From Pseudomonadota bacterium (GTDB taxonomy: Bacteria; Pseudomonadota; Alphaproteobacteria; Acetobacterales; Acetobacteraceae): a stretch of 64,000 nucleotides of DNA. The notes under the pieces were generated by a model. It did not search any database. It saw only the letters and a list, made by a program, of their open reading frames with translations, and had not been told where the DNA came from. The position numbers and the translations under genes are program-made. The DNA is taken from contig JAKADX010000006.1 of NCBI GenBank assembly GCA_021818505.1, forward strand, positions 62,001-126,000. Reading direction: 5' to 3'. Of the stretch, positions 1-7,512 are shown piece after piece (position 1 is the stretch's first letter; each line of letters opens with the position of its first letter).

Positions 1-803
1 ATCACCCCAGATGTCGCGATGCCAAGCAGCAAGGCCAGCCCGGACATTCGGCGGCGCGGACGGTTAATGGTCACAGTCCCGCCTTCAGGCGGCGTCGCCG
101 CCGCGCCTGGTTCAATCCGCGCGGCTGGCCCCGCCACCCGCACATCGGCGGCGAACTTGTAGCCGCTGCCTGGGACGGTGACGATCAGGCTCGGGTGCCT
201 GGGGTCCGCTTCGATCTTGCGGCGCAGTCGCACGATCAGATTGTCGATGCTGCGATCGAACGTCTCTGCCTCGCGTCCTGCCAGCGTCTGCAACAGGTAG
301 TCGCGTGACAGCACGCGCCCGGGGTGCCGGGCGAACATCTGCAGCAGGCTGAACTCGCCGCGCGTCAGCACCACCTCTTTGCCGGCAGCATCCAGGAGGC
401 ATCTTCCCGCAACGTCCAGCCGGTACTGCGCGAAGTGCAGCACCGCCTCGGCGGCCTCATTGTACGGAACAGGCCGCAACGCCTCCTGCACCCGAGTGAG
501 CAGACCGGCTTCATCGGCGGCATCCAGCATATCGGCGTCGTCCGCGTGCACCGCCGGCGTCGTGGTGAGCAGCAGGACCGTGCCGACGGCACGCCGCAGG
601 TCGTCGATCAGGGTCTCGCCCTCATGTCCGAGTCCGTCCGGCACGACGATCGCGAGCACGATCCCCTTGTGGCCGGTGCGCTGCGCGTGTGCCGCGCTCT
701 CGGCGAGTTCGGGGCTGTAACCCGCGTCACGCAGGACCCGCGCCAGCCGCGCGCGCAAGATCATGTCCCGGCCGACGACAAGAATTCGGCTGCGAGAGGC
801 CAT
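1..803 (-). CDS. Pseudo-receiver / winged-helix regulator with membrane segment (3' end off window)
   Basis: The ATG at 803 opens a frame that stays open for 267 codons to the left edge, so the C-terminus is missing. Residues 5-112 look like a response-regulator receiver fold (ILVVGRD at the start), but the phospho-acceptor position near residue 52 reads GIVLAIVVPDG with no Asp, and the usual Lys is not evident. Residues 125-222 are an OmpR-type winged helix: recognition-helix pattern RSIDNLIVRLRRKI (184-197) and wing GSGYKF (212-217). After a Pro/Ala/Gly linker, a basic RPRRRM stretch leads into a hydrophobic segment at the edge, probably a membrane helix. DNA binding is likely. Control by phosphorylation is unlikely, and the missing part may carry a sensor or other output domain. 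It diverges from the small gene at 1007. Confidence 0.8.
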   Translation of the reverse strand, partial: MASRSRILVVGRDMILRARLARVLRDAGYSPELAESAAHAQRTGHKGIVLAIVVPDGLGHEGETLIDDLRRAVGTVLLLTTTPAVHADDADMLDAADEAGLLTRVQEALRPVPYNEAAEAVLHFAQYRLDVAGRCLLDAAGKEVVLTRGEFSLLQMFARHPGRVLSRDYLLQTLAGREAETFDRSIDNLIVRLRRKIEADPRHPSLIVTVPGSGYKFAADVRVAGPAARIEPGAAATPPEGGTVTINRPRRRMSGLALLLGIATSGV

Positions 804-810
804 GAACCTC

Positions 811-990
811 CATCAACCGCCATGCATCGTCGTGCACACCCTAACACAACGACAACAACGGTACAGGGCATTTACCACACGATTACAGCGACCGCATAGC
901 AGCGCGACAGCACTCGCATAGGGCTGATCCTGCAAGGCGAATTGCAACCATCAACCGTCCTTGCACACAAAAATACGAATCATCAACCGT
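811..990. promoter_or_regulatory. Divergent promoter region with CATCAACCG repeats
   Basis: This AT-richer spacer lies between two divergent genes. CATCAACCGT occurs exactly twice, at 949-958 and 981-990, 32 bases apart (about three helical turns), just upstream of the ribosome binding site of the gene at 1007. A third copy differing in the last base lies at 811-820, beside the start codon of the minus-strand regulator. A winged-helix dimer on tandem direct repeats is plausible, so the adjacent regulator is the obvious candidate, but this is inference. Confidence 0.45.
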
Positions 991-1006
991 AGTGAAGGAG
1001 AGACCA

Positions 1007-1285
1007 ATGAAGCTCTTTCCAGTCATTGCCGGCGCAGTCGCGGCCTTCTTGGCGCTGAACGGCGGCCACATCCTCAATGCGGGTGCGTTCGCGTGCGGTC
1101 TGACCCAGAGCGAGGCGGACGGCGTCGGACAACGCTACGCACTCGGCGAGCCGTCAACCTCGTTGCCGGCCAGCGGGGACATCGCATGCAGCACGGGACC
1201 GGGGCAGCAGTTCATCCCAATGATCGGCAGCAACAGTGGTACGCTGGCGACCGCCCAACGCAGTTCGCCGGCAACCTGCCAGTAA
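1007..1285 (+). CDS. Small exported protein, unknown function
   Basis: A 92-residue product. The ATG at 1007 follows AAGGAG at 994-999 with good spacing and is preferred over an upstream in-frame start at 992. Residues 1-25 form a signal peptide or hydrophobic anchor (MKLFPVIAGAVAAFLALNGG). The remainder is polar and rich in Ser, Gly and Thr, with three cysteines (in AFACGLT, IACSTG and the C-terminal ATCQ), which suggests an oxidised periplasmic or secreted protein. I do not recognise a family. Tandem CATCAACCGT repeats sit directly upstream and a regulator gene is divergent, so it may be that regulator's target. Confidence 0.6.
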   Translation: MKLFPVIAGAVAAFLALNGGHILNAGAFACGLTQSEADGVGQRYALGEPSTSLPASGDIACSTGPGQQFIPMIGSNSGTLATAQRSSPATCQ

Positions 1286-1315
1286 CCACACGGCGAATCC
1301 CCCCGCGCGATGACG

Positions 1316-1342
1316 GCGCCGGGCGTGGCCGCCGCCCGGCGC
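1316..1342. terminator. Bidirectional hairpin between convergent genes
   Basis: GCGCCGGGCG (1316-1325) and CGCCCGGCGC (1333-1342) form a perfect 10-bp stem with a 7-base loop, between the converging genes ending at 1285 and 1371. No U-tract follows, so it is either a rho-dependent or transcript-stabilising hairpin. Confidence 0.55.
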
Positions 1343-1370
1343 GGTCCTGCGTCCGTCCGCGTCTCGGACG

Positions 1371-1739
1371 CTAGTTCGCCGACGACTGCGGGCTTTGTGC
1401 CGCCGCCTGCAGGATCGTGACCGCGCGCATCCGGTCCCCGGCGGCGAGCGCCTGCCGCGCCTGGCTCAGTTGTTGAACCAGCGGCTGTTGGCTTGGGTTG
1501 CCGGCCTGGGAGGGCTTGACCGAGCGGATGAGCGCCCGGCTCTCCGCCCGCTCGATCGCCTCCTGCGCCTCCCCGGTGCGGCCGGCGGCGATGGCGCGCA
1601 AGGCGGCGTCGATGAAGGCTTTCGGCGGCGCGTTCTCATCCAGCGCGGGCACCGGCAGCGGCGCCTGCGCGGTCTGCGCCAGCGCCGGACCCGCCAGCAT
1701 CATGCCGAACACAACGAGCACTTCACGACGTCCGGGCAT
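1371..1739 (-). CDS. Small exported alanine/glutamine-rich protein
   Basis: A 122-residue product. The ATG at 1739 is chosen over that at 1754 because a GGAGG sequence lies between them, correctly spaced for 1739. The N-terminus (MPGRREVLVVFGMMLAGPALAQ) is a signal peptide with cleavage near ALA-Q. Its RREVL also resembles a weak twin-arginine motif. The mature part is helical and Ala/Gln-rich, with patterns such as AIAAGRTGEAQEAIERAE and ARQALAAGDRMRAVTILQAA, which look like degenerate TPR-type helices. Function is unknown. It follows yraN on the same strand after about 60 bases and may be cotranscribed. Confidence 0.6.
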   Translation of the reverse strand: MPGRREVLVVFGMMLAGPALAQTAQAPLPVPALDENAPPKAFIDAALRAIAAGRTGEAQEAIERAESRALIRSVKPSQAGNPSQQPLVQQLSQARQALAAGDRMRAVTILQAAAQSPQSSAN

Positions 1740-1799
1740 GCGATCCTCCGGCATTTGCTTGGTCCCGCCGGCTTACACGCAGCCTGCCGCCCTGCGCAA

Positions 1800-2156
1800 T
1801 CAGTCCCCGGCCCGGAACGCATCGGTGATCCGGCGCAGTCGTCCCGCCCGGTCCACCACGATCACGTCGAACCTCACCCCTGCCTGCCCCCACTCGGGAT
1901 GCGCGCCCAACAGCACCTCCGCCGCGGCCAGCAGCCGCGCCCGCTGCCGCGGCCCCAGCGCCTGCGCCGCCGCGGCGAGCGAGGCGCGGCGCTTCACCTC
2001 GACCAGCGCCAGCAGTCCCGCGCGCTCGGCCACCAGATCGACTTCGCCGGCGGGCGTGCGCACGCGGCGCGCCAGCACCGTCCAGCCCTCGGCGATCAGC
2101 GCCGCGGCGGCCGCGTCCTCGGCCGCGACGCCGTTGGCGTGCCGGGTCGCCGTCAC
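1800..2156 (-). CDS. yraN: YraN/UPF0102 family nuclease-like protein
   Basis: A 118-residue product. The start is the GTG at 2156, whose GTGA overlaps the TGA of the upstream permease gene, indicating translational coupling. The longer open frame extending to 3380 is a shadow of that permease gene. The sequence shows the family hallmarks in order: GVAAEDAAAAALIAEGW, then GEVDLVAE, then LVEVKRR, which together form the E-D-ExK pattern of a Holliday-junction-resolvase/restriction-nuclease fold. The C-terminal half has the typical RITDAF ending. The cellular role of the family is not settled. Length is normal. Confidence 0.85.
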   Translation of the reverse strand: MTATRHANGVAAEDAAAAALIAEGWTVLARRVRTPAGEVDLVAERAGLLALVEVKRRASLAAAAQALGPRQRARLLAAAEVLLGAHPEWGQAGVRFDVIVVDRAGRLRRITDAFRAGD

Positions 2157-3232
2157 GCCTCCTCGGGCGGGACCGCCAGGATCGCCGAATGGTCGGGCTG
2201 CGCCCATTCGCGCACCAGGGTGAAGCCGACACCGAGCAGCACGGGACCCACGAACACGCCCAGCAGTCCGAACTTCAGGGCGCCCCCCAGCACGCCGAGC
2301 AGCGTGAGCAGGAACGGCAGTTGCGCGCCGCGGGCGATGAAATACGGCCGCATCACCGAATCGGCGCCGCTGACCGCGATCAGCCCGTAGGCGAACAGGA
2401 ACAGGCCACGCCACAGATGCCCGTCGGCCATCAGCCAAAGCGCGCTTGGGATCCACACCACCGGCGCGCCCACCGGCAGCACCGCCAGGCCGCCGGCGAC
2501 GACGCCCAGCAGCAGCGGCCGCGGCATCCCGGCGAGCCAGAGGCCGAACGTGGTCAGGATGCCCTGCGCGACCGCCGTGCCGAGGATGCCATAGACCACG
2601 CCGCGCACCGTATTGCCGGTCACCTCTATCAACCGCGGCGCGCGTGATCCGGCGATGCGGCCCAGCAGCGCGGTCAGCACGGCGGCGAAGCGGTCGCCGG
2701 CGGCATAGAAGAAAAACGCGATGATCAGGGCCAGCACGAAGCCCAGCACGCCGTTGGCCAGACCCAGCAGCAGCGACAGCCCGTACTCTGCGACCAGGCC
2801 GAAATACGGCTTGAAGAACGCCACCATGGCACTGATGTCGGCCGCCCAGGTGTTCCACAGATCCGCGCTGGTGGGACCGATCAGCGGCACATCGGAGAGC
2901 CAGTCCGGCGCCAGCGGCAGTCCGGCGGCGACCGCGTTCTGCAGCAACTGGTTCAAGTGCTTGGCGTCGTCGGCACCGTCGGGGGCGACGACCGCGAGCG
3001 GCAGCACGACCACCACCGCGACGATGGTCACCATCAGCAGCGCCGTGCCGGTATGGCCGAGATGCAGATGCCGGCGCATCCAGACATGGAACGGCCAGGT
3101 GGTGAATGTGAGGATGGCCGCCCAGAGGATGGCGGAGATGAACGGATACAGTACCTCGATGCAGCCAATGCCGATGCCGCCGAGCAACAGGCCCATCAGC
3201 AGACGCTCGGTGGTGATGTTCTGCCGGTGCAT
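2153..3232 (-). CDS. AI-2E family transporter (PerM/TqsA-like permease)
   Basis: A 359-residue inner-membrane protein with about eight hydrophobic segments. The ATG at 3232 is chosen because AGGGGA precedes it and because the longer reading frame to 3388 would run through tRNA-Leu. It has the family architecture: paired N-terminal helices, an extracytoplasmic stretch around DLWNTWAADI, then a C-terminal helical bundle containing GLANGVLGFVLALIIAFFF and FGLLGVFVGPVLLGV. Members export small molecules such as autoinducer-2 or act as ion antiporters; the substrate cannot be assigned here. It overlaps yraN by four bases. Confidence 0.85.
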   Translation of the reverse strand: MHRQNITTERLLMGLLLGGIGIGCIEVLYPFISAILWAAILTFTTWPFHVWMRRHLHLGHTGTALLMVTIVAVVVVLPLAVVAPDGADDAKHLNQLLQNAVAAGLPLAPDWLSDVPLIGPTSADLWNTWAADISAMVAFFKPYFGLVAEYGLSLLLGLANGVLGFVLALIIAFFFYAAGDRFAAVLTALLGRIAGSRAPRLIEVTGNTVRGVVYGILGTAVAQGILTTFGLWLAGMPRPLLLGVVAGGLAVLPVGAPVVWIPSALWLMADGHLWRGLFLFAYGLIAVSGADSVMRPYFIARGAQLPFLLTLLGVLGGALKFGLLGVFVGPVLLGVGFTLVREWAQPDHSAILAVPPEEA

Positions 3233-3299
3233 GGCGCCCGTTTCCCCTGGGGTCGCAGGTATCGGGCAAGGGAGGCGGAAGTTCAACGCCATCGGGCGC

Positions 3300-3386
3300 T
3301 GGTGCGGGCGGTCGGGGTCGAACCGACACTCTGTCGCCAGAACCGGATTTTGAGTCCGGCGCGTCTGCCAATTCCGCCACGCCCGC
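3300..3386 (-). tRNA. tRNA-Leu (anticodon CAA)
   Basis: The minus-strand cloverleaf has the acceptor stem GCGGGCG (3386-3380) pairing with CGCCCGC (3310-3304). The anticodon stem is CCGGA/TCCGG around the loop CTCAAAA, giving anticodon CAA. It has a long variable arm and a GGTTCGACCCC T-arm. The genomic CCA is encoded (3302-3300). Total length is 87 nt, as expected for a class II tRNA-Leu. Confidence 0.96.
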
Positions 3387-3468
3387 AATCGGTCCAGGCT
3401 AGCGCAGGCCCGTCCGCGCCGCCAGCCGCCGGCAATTCCGAAACATGCTTTCGCAATTGCGGCAGCGT

Positions 3469-3497
3469 TTGCGTCCGGCCACCACCTTCGCTATAGG
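3469..3497 (+). promoter_or_regulatory. Promoter of tRNA-Asn
   Basis: TTGCGT (3469-3474) is a -35 box and TATAGG (3492-3497) a -10 box, with a 17-base spacer. They are placed 13 bases before the first base of the mature tRNA. The same TTGCNN-17-TATAGG layout occurs before rpmE at 29975. Confidence 0.6.
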
Positions 3498-3510
3498 CTG
3501 CCGGCGCTGA

Positions 3511-3586
3511 TCCCGGATAGCTCAGTCGGTAGAGCAAGCGGCTGTTAACCGCTGGGTCGCAGGTTCGAGTCCTGCTCCGGGAGCCA
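3511..3586 (+). tRNA. tRNA-Asn (anticodon GTT)
   Basis: A 76-nt cloverleaf with acceptor TCCCGGA/TCCGGGA, D-arm AGCTCAGTCGGTAGAGC, anticodon loop CTGTTAA giving GTT, and T-arm GGTTCGAGTCC. The CCA end is encoded. Confidence 0.97.
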
Positions 3587-3621
3587 GCGTTGGCCGGCGG
3601 GTTGCATAGCCGGCCCGGTGG

Positions 3622-3873
3622 TTATGCGCGCGGCGGACGCTGGCGCCGGCCGCGGATCAGGCGCCTGAGCGCGGCCGCGGCCCCGATCGCCGCGAAGGCC
3701 GGCACGCCTGCTGCCAGCAGCGGGGCCGGGGCGCCCCTGTGGTCGCGGCCTCCGCCGATACCCTGCCCGAAGCCGAGGCCATGGCCGGGATCGGCGCTGG
3801 CATCCGGGGGCACGGCTGGAATGGACGCCGATGCCAGCGCCGCGATGGCCGCCATTGTCCTCAGCTTGCGCAT
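3622..3873 (-). CDS. Small exported protein with C-terminal membrane/sorting-like tail
   Basis: An 83-residue product. The ATG at 3873 has a strong AGGAGGG site and is preferred over the upstream ATG at 3909. Residues 1-27 form a signal peptide (MRKLRTMAAIAALASASIPA). The middle is Gly/His-rich (DPGHGLGFGQGIGGG). The tail is a short hydrophobic helix followed by arginines (PAFAAIGAAAALRRLIRGRR), resembling the helix-plus-Arg ending of PEP-CTERM sorting signals but lacking a clear PEP triplet. The function is unknown. The palindrome at 3911-3929 sits in its promoter region. Confidence 0.5.
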   Translation of the reverse strand: MRKLRTMAAIAALASASIPAVPPDASADPGHGLGFGQGIGGGRDHRGAPAPLLAAGVPAFAAIGAAAALRRLIRGRRQRPPRA

Positions 3874-3902
3874 GGTCCCTCCTGGAGCGCGACCCGCGTT
3901 TA

Positions 3903-3930
3903 TTGACAAATTTGACAGACATTGTCAAAT
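3903..3930. promoter_or_regulatory. Palindromic operator candidate before phnM
   Basis: TTTGACA (3911-3917) and TGTCAAA (3923-3929) form a perfect 7-bp inverted repeat around GACAT, with an extra TTGACA at 3903-3908. Read on the minus strand, TTGACA (3928-3923) is a consensus -35 box for the gene at 3873, with a weak -10 around 3905-3900. The palindrome therefore covers the shared control region of phnM and the small exported gene. The binding regulator is unknown and is not encoded next to it. Confidence 0.55.
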
Positions 3931-4014
3931 CACAATCGATCCACCTCCGATGCCGTGTGCCGCGCCGCGCGCCGTGTCTCTGCGATCCGGCCTGTGCCGT
4001 GCTAAGACGTCGCG

Positions 4015-5151
4015 ATGCCCGAGACCGTCCTGACCAACGCCCTGCTGGCCCTGCCCGAGTCACTCTGCCCCGGCACCGTGGTGTTGCGCGATGGCGTGAT
4101 CGCCGAGGCGCAGCCCGGCCGCGCACGCCTGCCGGCTGCCATCGACCTCGACGGCGACACGCTGATCCCCGGCATCGTCGATCTGCACACCGACAACCTG
4201 GAGCGACAGGTCCAGCCGCGGCTGACCGCGCGCTGGCCGTCGCGCTCGGCCCTGCTGGCACATGATGCGCAGTGCGCGGCGGCCGGCGTCACCACCGTCC
4301 TCGATGCGCTCTGCGTCGGCGATCTCGGCTTCGATCCCGGCCGTGCGCGCACCTTCCGCGAGGGTATCGCCGACCTCGACGCGCTGCTCGATACCGGCCT
4401 GCTCAAGAGCGAGCACTTCCTGCATCTGCGCTGCGAGATGCCGGCGACCAACGTGGTCGATCTGTTCGACCAGGTGATCGCGCACCCGCGCGTGCGGCTG
4501 GTCAGCCTGATGGACCACTCGCCGGGCATTGGCCAGAACAGCGATATCGAGCGGTTCCGCGCCCTGCGCCGCAAGGAGGGCATGGGCGAGTCCCTGATCG
4601 AGGCAAAGATCGCCGCGTTGCAGGCACAGCGCGACGCCCTGCGCACCCCCAACCGCCGCGCGCTGCTGGCGCGCGTCGCCGCCTATCCGGTCGCGGTCGC
4701 CAGCCACGACGACGCCAGCGAGACCGACATCGCCGAGAATGTCACCGACGGCATCCGCATCAGCGAGTTCCCCGTGACTCTCGTGGCAGCTCGCGCGGCC
4801 AAGGCACACGGCATGGACGTGATCGCGGGCGCCCCGAACATCGTGCGCGGCGGCTCGCATTCCGGCAATGTCGCCGCCGCCGATCTGGTCGCGGCCGGGG
4901 CGGTGGACGCGCTCGCCTCGGACTACGTGCCGGCGAGTCTGGTGGAGGCCGCATTCCGCAGCGCCGAATCCGGCGCGATCACCCTGCCGCGCGCGCTCGC
5001 TCTGGTGACCGACCGCCCGGCCCGCCTCGCCGGTCTGCCCGATCGTGGCCGCATCGCGCCCGGGTTGCGCGCCGATCTGGTACGGGTGCGTCCCTTCGAG
5101 GGGTTGCCGGTGGTGCGCCAGGTCTGGCGCGCCGGCGAGCGCGTGGCGTGA
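4015..5151 (+). CDS. phnM: Alpha-D-ribose 1-methylphosphonate 5-triphosphate diphosphatase
   Basis: A 378-residue amidohydrolase-superfamily enzyme. PhnM removes pyrophosphate from ribosyl alkylphosphonate triphosphate in the C-P lyase pathway, giving the substrate of PhnJ. Seen directly: the PhnM signature GIVDLHTDNLERQVQPR at about 54-70 (metal ligands of the TIM barrel), DHSPG near 167, SHDDASETD near 229, and the C-terminal GRIAPGLRADLVRV typical of amidohydrolases. The length is normal. The DUF1045 gene overlaps its stop codon. No phnG-L genes lie nearby, so the C-P lyase core, if present, must be elsewhere. Confidence 0.9.
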   Translation: MPETVLTNALLALPESLCPGTVVLRDGVIAEAQPGRARLPAAIDLDGDTLIPGIVDLHTDNLERQVQPRLTARWPSRSALLAHDAQCAAAGVTTVLDALCVGDLGFDPGRARTFREGIADLDALLDTGLLKSEHFLHLRCEMPATNVVDLFDQVIAHPRVRLVSLMDHSPGIGQNSDIERFRALRRKEGMGESLIEAKIAALQAQRDALRTPNRRALLARVAAYPVAVASHDDASETDIAENVTDGIRISEFPVTLVAARAAKAHGMDVIAGAPNIVRGGSHSGNVAAADLVAAGAVDALASDYVPASLVEAAFRSAESGAITLPRALALVTDRPARLAGLPDRGRIAPGLRADLVRVRPFEGLPVVRQVWRAGERVA

Positions 5152-5792
5152 TCCTCGGCCCGGCGGCGCGCGTCGCGCTGTACTACGCGCCGGAGTCCGA
5201 CGACCCGCTCGCGGCGGCAGCCGCTGAATGGTACGCGGCGCACCCGGGCTTCACGGAAGTTGCGCGCGGTTATGGATTTCACGCGACGCTGAAGCCGCCG
5301 ATGCGGCTGCGCGCGGGCTGCGTCTGGGACGATGTCCTGACGGCTGCCCATGCGATCGCCGATTCGGTGCCGCCGTTCGACCTGCCGCCGCTCGCGGTCG
5401 ATGTGCCGCACGGCTTCCTGGCCCTGCGCGAGACGCGGCCCAGCCCGGCGCTACAGGGTTTCGCGGACGTGTGTGTGGCGTACGCCGATCACCTGCGCGC
5501 CCCGCCGGAGCCCGACGAACTCGCCCGCCGGCGCCGCGCGTCGCTGTCGCTGGCGGAGGCGGCGAATCTCGCGCGCTGGGGCTATCCTTACGTGTTTGCG
5601 TCCTGGTTCTTCCACATGACGCTGACGCGCCGGCTGAATGCGGCGGAAGAGGCGCGGCTGCGGCCGGCGGCGGAATCGCATTTCGCGCCGGCGCTGGCGC
5701 GCCCGCGCCGCGTCGCGGCACTCAGCCTGTTCGTTCAGCCGGCACCGGGCGAAGTGTTCACAGCGATCGAGCGTGTTGCCCTGCGCGGCTAA
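5148..5792 (+). CDS. DUF1045 phosphonate-operon protein, 2H phosphoesterase-like
   Basis: A 214-residue product beginning with the GTG that overlaps the phnM stop (GTGA), so translation is probably coupled. It belongs to the family annotated as putative phosphonate metabolism protein. It carries the two H-x-T motifs of the 2H phosphoesterase fold: HATLKPP with H45 and T47, and HMTLT with H156 and T158. A phosphodiesterase acting on the cyclic ribose phosphate produced by C-P lyase, replacing PhnP, is a reasonable inference from this fold and the PhnM linkage, but I cannot show it. Its last four bases overlap the end of the convergent ThDP enzyme gene. Confidence 0.85.
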   Translation: MILGPAARVALYYAPESDDPLAAAAAEWYAAHPGFTEVARGYGFHATLKPPMRLRAGCVWDDVLTAAHAIADSVPPFDLPPLAVDVPHGFLALRETRPSPALQGFADVCVAYADHLRAPPEPDELARRRRASLSLAEAANLARWGYPYVFASWFFHMTLTRRLNAAEEARLRPAAESHFAPALARPRRVAALSLFVQPAPGEVFTAIERVALRG

Positions 5793-7459
5793 TTGGTCCG
5801 CTTCGCCGCCCGCAACTGCGCGATCGTGGCGCGCGAGGTGATCTGCTCGGGATCGGTGCGCAGTTCGATCACAGCGGGCTTGCCGCTTGCAACGGCCCGG
5901 CGGAAGGCGGGCGCGAATTGCGCGGTGTCCGTCACCACCTCGCCATGACCGCCGAAGGCCTCGATCAGCCGGGCGAAATCGGGATTGGTCAGCGCGGTGC
6001 CGACGCTGCGGCCGGGATAGCTACGCTCCTGGTACATGCGGATCGTGCCGTACATGGCGTTGTTGAACACCAGCACGATGGGTGCGGCGCCGTGATGCAT
6101 CGCGGTCGCCATCTCCTGCCCCGTCATCAGGAAGCCGCCATCACCGACGAAGGCCACGACCTGCCGGCCCGGATTGGCGATCGCGGTGCCCACCGCTGCG
6201 GGAACCGCGTAGCCCATCGCGCCCACGGTCGGGCCGAGGAACGCCTGCCCGGCGCGCACGTGCATGAAGCGCGCCGGCCAGGTCGCAAAATTGCCGGCAT
6301 CGCAGGTCATCACCGCATCCGCCGCCAGCAAGCCTTCAAGCTCGCGCAGGCATTGCGCGACGTTCAGCGTACCCGGATAGTCCGGCACGGCGTAAGCAGC
6401 GAGCCGCAGCGCGCGCAGTTCGCGCGTCCATCCGCTCCAGCCAGGCGCAACCGGCGGCAAAGCTGGGAGCGACGCCGCGAAGGCGTCAAGGTCGCAGGCG
6501 ATGCCGAGGGCGACGCGAAACACGCGCCCGATCTCGGCGGGATCTGGATGCACATGGATGATCGGCGTGGCGCCTTCCGTGTCGAACAGCGTGTAGCCCT
6601 GTGTCGTCGCCTCCGGCAGCCGCGAGCCGAAAGCGAGCACCAGATCAGCGTCCCGCGCGCGCGCGACCAGCGCGGGGTCGCTGCCGACGCCCAGGTCGCC
6701 CACGTAATTGTCGAGCGTCCCGTCATAGAGCGACTGGCGACGGAACCCCACCGCCACGGGGACGTCGCGCGCGCGCAGATAGTCCGCGAGCGCCACGCGC
6801 GACGCGACATTCCAGTTGCCGCCGATGATCGCGAGCGGCCGGCGGCTGCCCGCCAGCAACGCCTGCATCCGTGCGAGTGCGGCCGGATCGGGCTGTGCGC
6901 GCGCCAGCGGCGTCGGCGTTGGGTCGGCAACCGTCGCCGTCGCCTTCTGCATCTCCTCCGACAATGCGATCACCACCGGGCCAGGGCGGCCGGTGGTGGC
7001 GACGTCGTAGGCGTGGGCAACGAGTTCGGGGATGCGCGCGGCATCGTCGATCTGTGTCACCCACTTCGCCAGCGGCGCGAACATGCGGCGGTAATCGACT
7101 TCCTGGAAGCTTTCGCGATCGGTTTCGGCGAACGGGATCTGGCCGACGAACAGCAGCATCGGCGTGGAATCCTGCATGGCGATATGCACGCCGATCGCGC
7201 CATGACACGCGCCGGGGCCGCGCGTGACGAACGCCGCCGCCGGCCTGCCGGTCAGCTTGCCGCACGCCTCCGCCATGTTCGCTGCCCCCGCCTCGAACCG
7301 GCAGGTGACGAGTTCAAGCCGGTTCTGCACGCCGTACAGCCCATCCAGCACGTCCAGATAGCTTTCGCCCGGCACCGCGAAGGCGTGGGTGATGCCGAGC
7401 GACACCAGCGTGTCGGCGAGGATGTGGCCGCCGATTCGCGGCTCGCTGATCGTTCCCAT
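5789..7459 (-). CDS. Thiamine-diphosphate-dependent enzyme, acetolactate-synthase-like
   Basis: A 556-residue enzyme with the three-domain layout of the pyruvate oxidase/acetohydroxyacid synthase family. The N-terminal Pyr domain carries AFAVPGESY (catalytic Glu) and CRFEAGAANMAEA. The middle domain has PLAIIGGNWN. The C-terminal PP domain has the ThDP motif GDGGFLMTGQE ending in VFNNAMYGTIR. The start at 7459 has GGAGGAG. No acetolactate synthase small subunit is adjacent and ilv context is lacking, so biosynthetic IlvB is unlikely. It is last in the sugar-type ABC operon, 53 bases after the ATPase gene, so it probably decarboxylates or ligates an oxo-acid from the imported compound. Confidence 0.75.
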   Translation of the reverse strand: MGTISEPRIGGHILADTLVSLGITHAFAVPGESYLDVLDGLYGVQNRLELVTCRFEAGAANMAEACGKLTGRPAAAFVTRGPGACHGAIGVHIAMQDSTPMLLFVGQIPFAETDRESFQEVDYRRMFAPLAKWVTQIDDAARIPELVAHAYDVATTGRPGPVVIALSEEMQKATATVADPTPTPLARAQPDPAALARMQALLAGSRRPLAIIGGNWNVASRVALADYLRARDVPVAVGFRRQSLYDGTLDNYVGDLGVGSDPALVARARDADLVLAFGSRLPEATTQGYTLFDTEGATPIIHVHPDPAEIGRVFRVALGIACDLDAFAASLPALPPVAPGWSGWTRELRALRLAAYAVPDYPGTLNVAQCLRELEGLLAADAVMTCDAGNFATWPARFMHVRAGQAFLGPTVGAMGYAVPAAVGTAIANPGRQVVAFVGDGGFLMTGQEMATAMHHGAAPIVLVFNNAMYGTIRMYQERSYPGRSVGTALTNPDFARLIEAFGGHGEVVTDTAQFAPAFRRAVASGKPAVIELRTDPEQITSRATIAQLRAAKRTN

Positions 7460-7512
7460 CCTGCTCCTCCGATCCGGTCAGGCCGACGATAGACCAGCAG
7501 CGCTGACCGCCG

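Noticed and set aside
3233-3388. N-terminal extension of the AI-2E permease to position 3388
   Set aside because: It would translate through tRNA-Leu. A good ribosome binding site and start exist at 3232.
5228-7492. 754-codon plus-strand open frame opposite the ThDP enzyme
   Set aside because: Composition is Arg/Gly/His-rich without motifs, and the opposite strand encodes an intact enzyme with all ThDP motifs.
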